A stretch of 64,000 nt of DNA from Blastopirellula sediminis (GCF_020966755.1 NZ_JAJKFT010000010.1:2754720-2818719); one strand, 5' to 3'. Counted from the first letter of the stretch, positions 52,393 through 61,436 are shown. A program made the numbers and translations. The notes: a model not told the origin generated them from the sequence alone.

Positions 52393-53601
52393 TTACGCAG
52401 TAGACGCAGGATTTCCGGGATATCCGGCGTGAGGGCTGATTGCCGCCGATTCCGGGTATTTTGCCGAATAGATCGACTCGATCAGCGTTTCGTAACCGTC
52501 GACCATCGTTTCGAGCGAGCCGTAGCGAATCGCTTTTTCGCGGGCCGACTTCCCCATTTGACGGATCCGATCGGGGGACGACAGGAGGCTTCGCATCGCT
52601 TCGGCGACAGCCGCCAAGTCGCTGGCGGGGTAGAGCAAGCCATTGGCGCCTTCGTCAACTGCCTGCGGAATGCTGCCGACGCGCGGAGCGACGATCGGCA
52701 GTTCGACCGACATCGCTTCGAGAATCGAGACCGGGCTCGCTTCGTTCTTTGACGTCAGCGCGAACAAGTCGCAAGCGGCCAGCACTTCGGGAATGTCGCT
52801 CCGGCTGCCGAGCATCAGCACTTGACGTTCGACCCCCAGCTCACGGCATTTCGCTTCAATCGCCGGGCGTTCCGGTCCATCGCCGACGATCAGAAATCGC
52901 GCTTCGGGAACCGTTTCCAACACCTGCGCCGCCGCGGCGACGAACAGGCAGTGATCTTTCTCAGGACGAAGGGCCGCAACGATGCCGCAGACCGGCGCGG
53001 TTTCGGAGATCTGCAGTTCACGGCGCAGTTTGCGACGGGCTTCCGCGTTCGGGCGAAAGCGTGCGGTGTCGATGCCGTTGCGAATGACGACAACTTTCTC
53101 CGGCGGGAACCCTTCGACTTCGACCAGGTGTTTGCCATGCGGATCGGCGACGCCAATGAAGCGATCGGTGATCGAAGTAAGTCGGCGATTGAGCCAGTTG
53201 ATTGAATCGGGCCAGCCGGTCGAGTGAATCGCCGACGCGATCACCGGCACTCCGGCCATGTAGGCGGCCAAACGTCCCCAGAACATCTTGTCGCCGGCGC
53301 CGACCGTGACGATGGCGTCGATCTGGCGCAAGCGGAAGAGCTCGATCATGCGAGGCAGGACGCGCAGGTCATACTTGCCGCTCAACAGATGATCGAACGT
53401 CGGAATCTCGCGCGCCAGCTCTTCTCCGAGCGGACCGCGCTCTTTGGTGCAGCAAAGTTCCGGAGCGAAACGCGTTCGATCGAGCCGCCGAATCAAGTTG
53501 ACCAGCAGCGTCTCGGCGCCGCCGACCGGCATGCTGGTGGTGATGAACATCACGCGCAAGGGACCACGGCGATCGAGCGGTTGACGGACGTAGCGGCTCA
53601 T
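52393..53601 (-). CDS. Glycosyltransferase family 4 (GT-B fold)
   Basis: 402 residues. The start is ATG 53601, which overlaps the stop of the flippase gene (ATGA) and has GGAG upstream; a frame from 54042 contains 147 residues of non-coding character. N-terminal half: VMFITTSMPVGGAETLLVNL (glycine-rich loop). C-terminal half: PEKVVVIRNGIDTARFRPNA, GIVAALRPEKDHCLFVAAAA, GDGPERPAIEAKCRELGVER and EASPVSILEAMSVELPIVAP, the last with the E-x7-E motif of family 4. It probably adds a sugar to a lipid-linked polysaccharide precursor. Confidence 0.92.
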   Translation of the reverse strand: MSRYVRQPLDRRGPLRVMFITTSMPVGGAETLLVNLIRRLDRTRFAPELCCTKERGPLGEELAREIPTFDHLLSGKYDLRVLPRMIELFRLRQIDAIVTVGAGDKMFWGRLAAYMAGVPVIASAIHSTGWPDSINWLNRRLTSITDRFIGVADPHGKHLVEVEGFPPEKVVVIRNGIDTARFRPNAEARRKLRRELQISETAPVCGIVAALRPEKDHCLFVAAAAQVLETVPEARFLIVGDGPERPAIEAKCRELGVERQVLMLGSRSDIPEVLAACDLFALTSKNEASPVSILEAMSVELPIVAPRVGSIPQAVDEGANGLLYPASDLAAVAEAMRSLLSSPDRIRQMGKSAREKAIRYGSLETMVDGYETLIESIYSAKYPESAAISPHAGYPGNPASTA

Positions 53602-55151
53602 AACGCATCTCCTCGAGGGGCCGGTTGATTGCGACCAGCGTAGCGATTGCGGAGTTTGCCAAGTCCTTCGGCGATTTTCAGTTTTTCGTTGTTCGACAAG
53701 ATCGAGCGACCGCAGGCAGCTTGCCAAACGCACACGATCCAGATCGGCGCGGCGATCATCAGGCCGAAGCCAAGCGTCAGCGGCAATAGCACCGCCATCC
53801 AGGTCGCCGAGTCGACTTCCATTCCCAAACGGCGGCACAGGCTGAGCCCGACGCAGAAGGTGATGCCGTTGGAGACGGCGGTCGCCAGCACGGCGCCTTC
53901 CAGTCCCAGTCGCGGCAACAGCAGAAAGTTCAAGCAGATGTTGAAGGTCAAACCGACCGCATAGAGCAAGCTGACCAGTTTCGCCTTTTCGGCGCAGTAG
54001 AGGTACAGCAGCGTCAAGCCGCCGATGCTGCTCCACGCACACGAAGCGACGGTCCAGGGCAACACGGCCAAACCGCCGTCGTACTTGCCGCTAAAGACGA
54101 CGCCAAACAGCCAAGGCGCCGCCAACAAGATCATCACGCCGCCGCCGGTAAAGACGAGCGAGCCCAGTTTGACGATCAAGTTCGAGCTTTCGCCCACTTC
54201 GCGGCGACGTCCCGCTTCCCAGTCGGCCGACAAGTGGGGCAACAGCACGCCGATCACCAGCCCGGCGACCGAGGCCATCAGCCACGGCACGACGCGACTG
54301 CTGTGATAGTTGGCGACTTCGGCCGCCGCTTGTTCCGGCGTGAACCCGCCGAAGTGGACGATCATGTAACGGTCGATCACCAGGAACAAGTTTGAGAGTA
54401 AATTGGCGATCCACATCCACGCGGCGAACGGCGCCAGTTTGGCCCAGAACTCGCGATGGGTGGAGATTTCGGTTTCGGGGGGCAGCAGCCGATATTTGTT
54501 CGTCAGGAAGTAGGCGCCCAGGATGCAGGTCGCCGCACAAGCGATACCGTACGAAATGATCACCGACATCGAGGTTGGCGCCCAGAATTGAATCAGTCCC
54601 AGGCCAACGATGGCGAAGATCAAGCTATTCACAAACTGCAGCACCGACACGACGCGCATCTGCCGCATGCCGATGAAGAGTTCGACCAGGTAATTGAAGC
54701 CGACGACCGACGCTAACGTGATCGCCGCAGCGACCATCGTTTGGTACGACGTGCTTTCGTTGAACAGGACCATCGCCGCCTGGCGATCCCAGATGATCAG
54801 CACCGAGCAGCCCAGGATCGTCAGAACGAGCGAGACGACGCCGGTTCGCTTCAAGAACGTTTTCAGCTGTTGGCGTTGATTGTAATACTCGACGTAGCGG
54901 CCGAAGGTGCCGGGGACGCCGAGCACGACCAGTGGACCGGCCAGCATCAGGAAGCCGAACAGCAAGTCCCATTGGCCGAGTTGCTCTGGCGATAGCCAGC
55001 GGCAAAAGAGGACGCCCCGCAGGAAGCCGACCAGACGCTGCACCACCGTCAGCACGGCGAGCAGCATCAAGCTCTCGGCGAGCGGCGTGGCGGAGATCTG
55101 CGGCTTGTCGGTCGCGACCGAATCCGAGGCGGAGGTAGCGCCGACGCTCAT
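53598..55151 (-). CDS. Polysaccharide flippase (MATE/Wzx-like)
   Basis: 517 residues, 12-14 hydrophobic helices. It starts MSVGATSASDSVATDKPQIS and the first helix region is LAVLTVVQRLVGFLRGVLFC, followed by LLFGFLMLAGPLVVLGVPGT. The fold is that of the oligosaccharide flippase (MOP) superfamily, moving undecaprenyl-linked units across the inner membrane. It overlaps the deacetylase gene by four bases upstream and the glycosyltransferase gene by four bases downstream. MurJ is the close alternative but such context favours a Wzx role. Confidence 0.9.
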   Translation of the reverse strand: MSVGATSASDSVATDKPQISATPLAESLMLLAVLTVVQRLVGFLRGVLFCRWLSPEQLGQWDLLFGFLMLAGPLVVLGVPGTFGRYVEYYNQRQQLKTFLKRTGVVSLVLTILGCSVLIIWDRQAAMVLFNESTSYQTMVAAAITLASVVGFNYLVELFIGMRQMRVVSVLQFVNSLIFAIVGLGLIQFWAPTSMSVIISYGIACAATCILGAYFLTNKYRLLPPETEISTHREFWAKLAPFAAWMWIANLLSNLFLVIDRYMIVHFGGFTPEQAAAEVANYHSSRVVPWLMASVAGLVIGVLLPHLSADWEAGRRREVGESSNLIVKLGSLVFTGGGVMILLAAPWLFGVVFSGKYDGGLAVLPWTVASCAWSSIGGLTLLYLYCAEKAKLVSLLYAVGLTFNICLNFLLLPRLGLEGAVLATAVSNGITFCVGLSLCRRLGMEVDSATWMAVLLPLTLGFGLMIAAPIWIVCVWQAACGRSILSNNEKLKIAEGLGKLRNRYAGRNQPAPRGDAL

Positions 55152-56035
55152 ACCATCACCCCTACCGCTTCCTGCTCGCAGCTCTCCGGCGTAGCGACGG
55201 CACGCATCGCTTCTGGGGTGTAGCGTGGGACCGAAAGCTTGCGCGGATCGATCGTCAGCCAGTTACGCAATCGCGACAGTTCCGGATCGCCATGAATCCG
55301 CTGCAGGTGAAATGGATCTTCCCCAGGCATGTTGTAGCCGCCGTACGCAGAGCAAACGCCGAGGAGCCCTTCTTCGCGGCACATCTCAAACGCACGGTCA
55401 TTCAAGTTTTTCGGCAGACCATACGGAAAGGCGAAGTAGCGAATCGACTGCCCGACTTCGGCGGCCAGATCGCGGGTCGCCAACACGACTTCGTCGTATA
55501 GCTCGTCTTCGTTGTCGACCGCGCCGAGATCGGCATGGAAACGAGTGTGGGCGCCAATCTCACCGCCGGCGGCCGAGATGTTGCGGAGTTGTTCGATGGT
55601 GTTGACCGGCGCTTGGAACGCGGCGTCCGCTTCATGGGGAAACGGTTTGCCGGTCAGGATGTTGCCGGTGCTTACGAAGTAGGTGAACGGAATCTTCCGT
55701 TTGACGAGGAGCGGAATCGCTTGTTCGCAGTTTTCGGCGTAACCGTCGTCAAAGGTGATCGCCACGGCTGGACGCGGATTGTAGCGGAGGGCGATCCGCC
55801 GCTGCGCTTCTTCCAGCGAAACGAATTCAAAATGAGCTCCGATCCAGTCGAGATGTTTCTCAAACTGGCGATTCGAAATCGTCCAGCTGCTGGGGTTATC
55901 GTCGGCGACGCGATGATAAAACAAGATCATTACCGGCGACAAACCGACGCGCGCACGTCGATGGTTCCAGCGCAGTCGCCAGGGCAACGTGGCGCCGTAA
56001 TAGACGTCGATCAGTCGTTCTCGCAGGATGCTCAT
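55148..56035 (-). CDS. Polysaccharide deacetylase (NodB homology)
   Basis: 295 residues. The NodB domain shows AVAITFDDGYAENCEQAIPL (DD motif), ISAAGGEIGAHTRFHADLGA (H-x3-H metal site) and YFAFPYGLPKNLNDRAFEMC. It removes acetyl groups from N-acetyl sugars, such as those of an exopolysaccharide, or from peptidoglycan. No signal peptide is clear; the first 40 residues are basic and aromatic, so it may be cytoplasmic or membrane-attached. Its stop overlaps the flippase start. Substrate unknown. Confidence 0.92.
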   Translation of the reverse strand: MSILRERLIDVYYGATLPWRLRWNHRRARVGLSPVMILFYHRVADDNPSSWTISNRQFEKHLDWIGAHFEFVSLEEAQRRIALRYNPRPAVAITFDDGYAENCEQAIPLLVKRKIPFTYFVSTGNILTGKPFPHEADAAFQAPVNTIEQLRNISAAGGEIGAHTRFHADLGAVDNEDELYDEVVLATRDLAAEVGQSIRYFAFPYGLPKNLNDRAFEMCREEGLLGVCSAYGGYNMPGEDPFHLQRIHGDPELSRLRNWLTIDPRKLSVPRYTPEAMRAVATPESCEQEAVGVMV

Positions 56036-56068
56036 AGCGTTTTTGGGAGGTTGGACGCCGCGGCCGAG

Positions 56069-57178
56069 TTATTCGGCCGTGGTGATGTTGAGCCCCGTCT
56101 TAACCCAGTTCTTCACTTCTTGTCCGGCCAGCCACAATCCATGGCGGACTTTCGCGGCGGCCCGATTGGGAGTCGCACGCAAATGAATGCAGCGGTGCGG
56201 AGTCGCCCGCCAGTGGGCTTTGTAAGGTTCGTCGCCGCGGAGGAAATCGATCGCAGTATGACGCTGCTCGATCGAGCGGCGAATGATCGCAGCCTGCATC
56301 AAGCTGCCGGGATCTTCGGTCAGACGTTCCGGATCGACGCCGGCCTGGTAGCAGTAGGGAATCTGCTGACCGAGGAAGTGGATCTCGGCGGCGATCGGCG
56401 CTTCGTCCAGATCGAGCCAGAGGATTTCGCACTTGCCGATTGCGATCAGTTCGGCCGCCGCGGTACGGAGGAAACGATCGAACTGCGGCGAAGCGAAGCA
56501 GCCCGGCTGTCCCAGACTACGGCGGCGACGCATATGCAGGTCGATCAGCACTTCCATCGCTTTTGGCAAGTCGCTGACGTTGTCGCAGACATGCAATTGG
56601 GCGCGATCGGTATCGAGGGTCCGCTTGTAGAAGCGGCGAATCTGTTTGCGATGAGATTTCGACTGCGAAGCTTCGTACGCTTCCAGGGTCTCAGGCAGTT
56701 CCAGTCGCCAGCACTGCAGCGCGTCGCGCTCGTGCAGCAGGTTGCCCGCTTGATCGAGTTCGGAGCGAAGCAGGGCGAAGCCTTCGTCGTCGGCCGCGAT
56801 GTTTTCCAGTTCCAGCAGATCCCAGCTGTCGCCGCTGGAAGTTGCCGCTTCGGTCAGCCACTCGGCAAGCGCCGCACATACGCGCGGCAGATCTTCCGGC
56901 GTCGCCAAGACGCTACAGTAGTCAGTACAGACTTCGCCGTCGCCGACCAGACGGAGCATGTTCCCCTTGGCGGCGGAACGAGTGCGATACAGAGGAAGCA
57001 GACCGGCCAGACGATCGCCGTCGTAAACGGTCAGCAGATAAAGTTCGCCCGGCGCGTAGCTGTCCCACCAGGAAGCGAGCCACTGGGGACGACGAAACGG
57101 AACACCACGTACCAGCGACGACCAGTCGGTCGGACGGGAGATCAGGTCCGTAAATGTAGTCAGGCGTTCGACGCGCAT
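56069..57178 (-). CDS. GNAT family N-acetyltransferase, CelD/FemAB-like
   Basis: 369 residues from ATG 57178 (an upstream frame from 57247 adds 23 residues). RVERLTTFTDLISRPTDWSS, PFRRPQWLASWWDSYAPGEL and the end DFLRGDEPYKAHWRATPHRC are typical of the BcsL/CelD-like acetyltransferases found beside exopolysaccharide genes. SKSHRKQIRRFYKRTL fits the conserved FemAB/GNAT core. First gene of the minus-strand polysaccharide operon. It probably adds an acyl group to the polysaccharide precursor or to a sugar nucleotide, which the deacetylase may remove. Confidence 0.85.
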   Translation of the reverse strand: MRVERLTTFTDLISRPTDWSSLVRGVPFRRPQWLASWWDSYAPGELYLLTVYDGDRLAGLLPLYRTRSAAKGNMLRLVGDGEVCTDYCSVLATPEDLPRVCAALAEWLTEAATSSGDSWDLLELENIAADDEGFALLRSELDQAGNLLHERDALQCWRLELPETLEAYEASQSKSHRKQIRRFYKRTLDTDRAQLHVCDNVSDLPKAMEVLIDLHMRRRRSLGQPGCFASPQFDRFLRTAAAELIAIGKCEILWLDLDEAPIAAEIHFLGQQIPYCYQAGVDPERLTEDPGSLMQAAIIRRSIEQRHTAIDFLRGDEPYKAHWRATPHRCIHLRATPNRAAAKVRHGLWLAGQEVKNWVKTGLNITTAE

Positions 57179-57305
57179 ATCGCTACCAAGGGGGTGGGGC
57201 GTACCGACAGAGCGTCGTTCCGATTCGGAAACGTCGTGCCGATACACAACAATTCGCCATGGTCACCTAAATGCAAATTGAATTAACAAAATGTCACCTG
57301 CGTGA

Positions 57306-57323
57306 TGTTGCGAAAACGCAACA
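57306..57323. promoter_or_regulatory. Perfect palindrome TGTTGCG-AAAA-CGCAACA, possible operator
   Basis: Seven-base arms with an AAAA centre, in the region between the divergent operons and about 140 bases upstream of the sigma-54 site. Confidence 0.5.
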
Positions 57324-57464
57324 GGGGCGTTTCGCCGAATCATCACGTGGCGAAAAAGCAACGTCACGGAAGGGCCGTTTTCTCGGTATATTTGCGTGCA
57401 GAACAACGTTAAGTCGTTTCTTTGCAGTGGTTTAGGTGGGCGTTTGCGTGGTCGCCTGGCCGTC

Positions 57465-57482
57465 TTGGCACGCTGCCTGCAT
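57465..57482 (+). promoter_or_regulatory. Sigma-54-like (-24/-12) promoter of the wzz-type operon
   Basis: TTGGCACGCTGCCTGCAT: GG and GC lie ten bases apart; the -24 element matches perfectly (TTGGCACG) and the -12 element has CTGC for TTGC. Transcription near 57492 leaves a leader of about 95 bases and favours the ATG at 57586. Confidence 0.75.
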
Positions 57483-57585
57483 TATCGGTCCAGCACGAAC
57501 TGGGTTGGAGTTGACCGAGACGCCGCCAAGTCAGGTGGCGTCTGGGCCCGCTCCTAAATCGTGCTCTTTCCCCCGGCTATTCGCC

Positions 57586-59067
57586 ATGATCGACCCGCCC
57601 AAAATCCTCGCCCTCCTGCTCGCCCACCGATACCGCTGGATCGTACCGGCCGCCGTTATTACCATCGCGGCGGTCGGTTACGCCCTCCTGAAACCAAAGA
57701 TGTGGTCCGCCTCGCAGACGCTGGTGCTGCGGGAAATCTCGATCGGCGGACTCGACCGACCTGGCGCCTTCGCTCGGCCGGAAGATATGAAGACCGCCCA
57801 AGAGACGATCCAGACGATCGCCCGCTCGCGAGAAGTCGTCACGCGGACGCTCGAAAAGATCGGCGCTCCGCCGACCGGTTTGTTCGGCCAATCGCCCGAC
57901 GCATGGCCGACTGCCGACGATATCGCCACCTATCGCAATTACATCTCGGTCGGCTCTCCCTCCGGCACCGAGTTCGGCACCACCGAAATCTTCTTGATCC
58001 ATGTCGAAGCCGAAACGCAGTCGCGGGCCGCGCTGTTCGCGACCACGCTCTGCGACGAACTCGATTATCAACTCGAACAAGTTCGCGATCACAAAGCGCA
58101 GAGCGTCGTCGCCGAGCTGGAAGAGAGCGAACGCTTGGCCGCTGCGGTTCTGCACAGCTCCACCGAGAAACTCTCGAAGCTGGAAGGAGAAGTCGGCAGC
58201 GATCTGGCCGAACTGCGGATTTTGAACGAATCCGGCTCCGGAGACGGTAATTTGCGGCAGCAATTCGTCCAGGTCGAAGCGGAACTGCGTGCCGCTCGCG
58301 ACCAACAACAGTCGAACGATCAACTGCTGGCGCTGCTGGAAGCGGCGGCCGCCAATCCGCAGGAATTGCTCGCCACGCCGAATAGCTTGCTCGATTCGCA
58401 GCCGGCTCTGCGCCGCCTGAAAGATGGCCTGGTCGACGCTCAACTCCGTACTGCGGAACTGCAAGGAACGCGTACCGCCGATCATCCGTCGGTACAGTCG
58501 GCCCTGGGGGCCGAAAGTGAAGTACGCGATCACCTTTTCAAGGAAATCGCCGTCGCCGTCCGTGGTTTGAAGGCGGAACGGAGCGTCCTGAAACAGCGGA
58601 TCGAAGGTTATACGAAACAGCGCGACCAGGTGAGCGATCGCATGGTTCATCTGGCCGAAGTACGGGCTTCTTACGGCAACCTCGAAAGCGAAGTCCGCCA
58701 GCGAAGCGAAAAGCTGGCCGAAGTGCAGCGCAATCTGTCTGACGCTCGGTCGTCGCTCGCTGCAGCTCATGCGACCAGCTTGCTGACCCGCGTCGGCTTG
58801 CCGGAGGTAAGCGACTATCCGATCGGACCGAGCCGCAAGGCGATCGTCGTCGCCGGGGTGGTAGGCGGATTGGTATGCGGATTTGGTCTCCTCTTCCTGA
58901 CGATCAATCCCGCACAACTGGTAGAACCGGTCCAATCGGCGCCGATCCACCAGGGAGCGGTCAATGGGGCCCGCATCGAAACGGACCTGCAGCCGATCCG
59001 CAAACTATCTTTTACCGACGCTTTGAGACATCTCGCCAAACGTGCGTCGCAGGCAGGTTCGCGCTAG
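57586..59067 (+). CDS. Wzz-like chain-length determinant / polysaccharide co-polymerase
   Basis: 493 residues from ATG 57586. N-terminal helix (YRWIVPAAVITIAAVGYAL, about 15-33) followed by KPKMWSASQTLVLREISIGG, the Wzz N domain. A long coiled-coil region spans about 180-420 (VAELEESERLAAAVLHSSTE, LKAERSVLKQRIEGYTKQRD). A second helix near 425-445 (AIVVAGVVGGLVCGFGLLFL) closes the membrane hairpin, after a proline-containing PIGPSRKA. No tyrosine-kinase domain follows, so it is the two-helix PCP1/2a type without BY-kinase. It regulates polymer length. First gene of the sigma-54 operon. Confidence 0.88.
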   Translation: MIDPPKILALLLAHRYRWIVPAAVITIAAVGYALLKPKMWSASQTLVLREISIGGLDRPGAFARPEDMKTAQETIQTIARSREVVTRTLEKIGAPPTGLFGQSPDAWPTADDIATYRNYISVGSPSGTEFGTTEIFLIHVEAETQSRAALFATTLCDELDYQLEQVRDHKAQSVVAELEESERLAAAVLHSSTEKLSKLEGEVGSDLAELRILNESGSGDGNLRQQFVQVEAELRAARDQQQSNDQLLALLEAAAANPQELLATPNSLLDSQPALRRLKDGLVDAQLRTAELQGTRTADHPSVQSALGAESEVRDHLFKEIAVAVRGLKAERSVLKQRIEGYTKQRDQVSDRMVHLAEVRASYGNLESEVRQRSEKLAEVQRNLSDARSSLAAAHATSLLTRVGLPEVSDYPIGPSRKAIVVAGVVGGLVCGFGLLFLTINPAQLVEPVQSAPIHQGAVNGARIETDLQPIRKLSFTDALRHLAKRASQAGSR

Positions 59068-59113
59068 AAGTGCGCGGGCATGCGACGATCGCCCCCGTTG
59101 AACTGAACGCTTC

Positions 59114-60517
59114 ATGACCGCCATCTACGCCATCCTGGCGATCGCCGGACTCCTGTGGGGAACCATCTGGATGATCCGCGGCTCGCTGCTGCACGGCTGC
59201 ATGGCGCTGTTGGTTTGCACGTCGACCTTCGGCGTGCTCTTCTTCGAATTCAACGCCGGGATCAATCTTTCGATCGATCGTCTGGCGCTAGTCGGACTGG
59301 TCGGCGCCTTCATCGTGCAGTGGAAGCTTGGCAAAGTGAAGCTTCGCCCGTGGATGACGATCGACTACGTGATCGCGACGCTGATGGGGGTAATCTTTAT
59401 CAACAGCTGCTTTCTCCCGTGGGGCGGCGAGTCGCTGGTCATTCAGCACTTTTTGAACGGCTATCTGATTCCACTCACCCTTTACGTGGTTGCGCGGAAT
59501 CTTGATTACACCGAAAAGTCGGTCCGCCAGATCCTGGTCTTCTTTGTGCTGTTCGGCGTTTATCTCGCCGTGACCGGCGTGCTCGAAGGCTTGGGACAAT
59601 ACGGGCTTCTCTTCCCGCGTTACATCGCCGATCCGAAGATCGGGCTCCACTTTGGTCGCGCTCGCGGTCCGATGGTGCAGTCGGTCAGCTACGGCGTTTA
59701 TCTGTCGACCTGCTTGTTGGCGGTCTGGATTTTGCGTGATCATATCGGCGCCAAGTGGCGGCCGTTCCTCTACATGTTGCTGCCGGTCTTTTTGGCGGCG
59801 GTCTTCTTCACCAAGACCCGCACCGTCTGGCTGGGCGCCGGCGGCAGTTTGCTGGTGGTCCTTTGGCTGACGCTGCAAGGTCGAGCTCGCACGATCGTAA
59901 TCGCGAGTCTCTTCGCCGTGGCGCTGCTCGGCGGTCTGTCGAAGATGGACGGCATTATCGGGCTGAAGCGGGAAGGAACCGTGAAGGACACGCGGAACTC
60001 GGTCAGCATGCGGGCCAGCTTCGCGTATGTCTCGTGGAAGATGTTCCTCGACAGTCCGATCGTCGGGCATGGATTTACGCAGTTCAAAGCGGCGAAGCTT
60101 GACTATCTTGGCGATCGTAACGTCGATTTGGTCCTCGAATCGATCCGCGACTACGACCACCACAACACCTTTTTGAGCATCCTGGTCGACCTCGGCATTG
60201 TCGGCTTCATCCCGTTCCTGGCGATGTACTACTACTGGGCCCGCGATGGATGGACGCTCGCCCATCGACAAGAACCGCCGTGGGCCAAATCGCTGGGAAT
60301 CCTGTTCCTGGGGGTGATCGTGATTTCGTGGATGCAGATGTTCGGCCATGAAATCACCTACACGCCGATTGACCACTTACTCATCTTCTGCGTCGCTGGG
60401 ATGGCGATGGGAATCAAGCAACAATTCGACCCGGTTGTCGCCCCAGCGGCAAAAATCTCGCAGGTTGCGAGCCGCCAACAACCGACGCCGATCGTGATGG
60501 AAAGAAGAACAACATGA
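59114..60517 (+). CDS. O-antigen ligase / Wzy-like polymerase
   Basis: 467 residues with about ten helices. The Wzy_C region contains LVVARNLDYTEKSVRQILVF-like loops and the long periplasmic loop with SVSMRASFAYVSWKMFLDSP, GHGFTQFKAAKLDYLGDRNV and YDHHNTFLSILVDLGIVGFI, the hallmark H-N-x-F-L of the O-antigen ligase family. Either polymerises or ligates the exported repeat unit. The stop overlaps the next start (ATGA), so translation is coupled. Confidence 0.88.
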   Translation: MTAIYAILAIAGLLWGTIWMIRGSLLHGCMALLVCTSTFGVLFFEFNAGINLSIDRLALVGLVGAFIVQWKLGKVKLRPWMTIDYVIATLMGVIFINSCFLPWGGESLVIQHFLNGYLIPLTLYVVARNLDYTEKSVRQILVFFVLFGVYLAVTGVLEGLGQYGLLFPRYIADPKIGLHFGRARGPMVQSVSYGVYLSTCLLAVWILRDHIGAKWRPFLYMLLPVFLAAVFFTKTRTVWLGAGGSLLVVLWLTLQGRARTIVIASLFAVALLGGLSKMDGIIGLKREGTVKDTRNSVSMRASFAYVSWKMFLDSPIVGHGFTQFKAAKLDYLGDRNVDLVLESIRDYDHHNTFLSILVDLGIVGFIPFLAMYYYWARDGWTLAHRQEPPWAKSLGILFLGVIVISWMQMFGHEITYTPIDHLLIFCVAGMAMGIKQQFDPVVAPAAKISQVASRQQPTPIVMERRTT

Positions 60518-61296
60518 GCCGCCGCGTGAAACTGTTCGGCGTCGAGATCGACGCGTTACGAATGCCGGAAGTCGTGAGCGAAATCTGGCGCCAAATCGAT
60601 TCGCCCGATTCGACCGCCCAATATGTGGTGACGCCGAACGTCGATCACGCTGTGCTGCTGCAAGAGGATCCTGGCCTGCAGTCCGCCTACGCCGAAGCGC
60701 GGTGGGTGTTGGCCGATGGTTGGCCGGTCGTCTGGGCGTCTCGCTTCTTGCGACAACCGCTGCCGGAGCGCGTGGCCGGATCGGACCTGGTGCCGAACCT
60801 CTTCGCCTCCGCGAGCGAAGAGAAAAAGCTGTCGGTCTTTTTGCTAGGCGCCGCTCCAGGCGTCGCGCAGCGAGCCGCCGCGCAAATCGAACAGCGCTGG
60901 CCAAACGTGACGGTCTGCGGCACCTACAGCCCGCCCCTTGGATTCGAACATGATGAAGCGGAAAACGAGCGGATCATCGAGATGATCAACGCCGCAGCGC
61001 CGCAACTTTTGGTCATTGGCCTGGGGGCGCCGAAGCAAGAGCTCTGGATCGCTCGCCATCACAGCAAGCTGAAGATCAAAGCGGCGGTCTGTGCCGGCGC
61101 GACGATCGACTTCCTCGCTGGCGAAAAACAACGCGCTCCCCGCTGGATGCAGCAAGGGGGAATCGAATGGCTCCACCGGATGCTGGTCGATCCTCGCCGT
61201 CTCGTCCGCCGCTACGTGCGTGACGCGATCGTCTTTCCGACGCTGGTGTGGCGCGAGTGGCTGCATGTCGGCGGTACGCAAGAGCCGCAGTACTAG
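60514..61296 (+). CDS. WecG/TagA/CpsF family glycosyltransferase
   Basis: 260 residues. The family pattern is complete: VVTPNVDHAVLLQEDPGL, YAEARWVLADGWPVVWASRF, RVAGSDLVPNLFASASEEKK, then VIGLGAPKQELWIARHHSKL and CAGATIDFLAGEKQRAPRWM. GT26 family; such enzymes add N-acetylmannosaminuronic acid or a related sugar to lipid-linked GlcNAc. It closes the sigma-54 operon with the Wzz-like and ligase-like genes. A REP-like element and a bidirectional terminator follow. Confidence 0.93.
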   Translation: MSRRVKLFGVEIDALRMPEVVSEIWRQIDSPDSTAQYVVTPNVDHAVLLQEDPGLQSAYAEARWVLADGWPVVWASRFLRQPLPERVAGSDLVPNLFASASEEKKLSVFLLGAAPGVAQRAAAQIEQRWPNVTVCGTYSPPLGFEHDEAENERIIEMINAAAPQLLVIGLGAPKQELWIARHHSKLKIKAAVCAGATIDFLAGEKQRAPRWMQQGGIEWLHRMLVDPRRLVRRYVRDAIVFPTLVWREWLHVGGTQEPQY

Positions 61297-61303
61297 CCAA
61301 GGA

Positions 61304-61436
61304 CACTAGCCCGCAGCGCAAGCAAGGGAATGCGGTTGGACGGCAATAATAAAGCCTCAAAGACGAATGTCGCAAGAGCTTCGACATTCGTCTTTTTCAT
61401 GCGCACGCATTCCCTCGCTTGCGCTGCGGGCTAGTG
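61304..61436. repeat. REP-like element I/J
   Basis: Forward copy at 61304-61334 and inverse copy at 61406-61436 of the CACTAGCCCGCAGCGCAAGC family (with AGCAAGGGAA variant on the left) between convergent genes. The inner GACGAATGTCG palindrome matches that of element E/F and here forms a terminator. Confidence 0.92.
61362..61397 (+). terminator. Bidirectional intrinsic terminator inside REP-like element I/J
   Basis: GACGAATGTCG and CGACATTCGTC form a perfect 11-bp stem with a nine-base loop, followed by TTTTT. On the minus strand TTTGAGG follows. Confidence 0.85.

Larger units (their letters stand above)
57179..57585. other. Divergent control region of the two polysaccharide operons
   Basis: About 405 bases. 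It contains the sigma-54-like promoter (57465-57482), a perfect TGTTGCG-AAAA-CGCAACA hairpin at 57306-57323, an inverted TTTCGCC / GGCGAAA at 57330-57336 and 57349-57355, and two direct TCACCT at 57263-57268 and 57294-57299. These lie 100-200 bases upstream of the sigma-54 site and could be activator sites. Confidence 0.65.

Noticed and set aside
55535-57286. 583-residue plus-strand frame opposite the GNAT and deacetylase genes
   Set aside because: Antisense of two genes with intact family motifs; no motif of its own.
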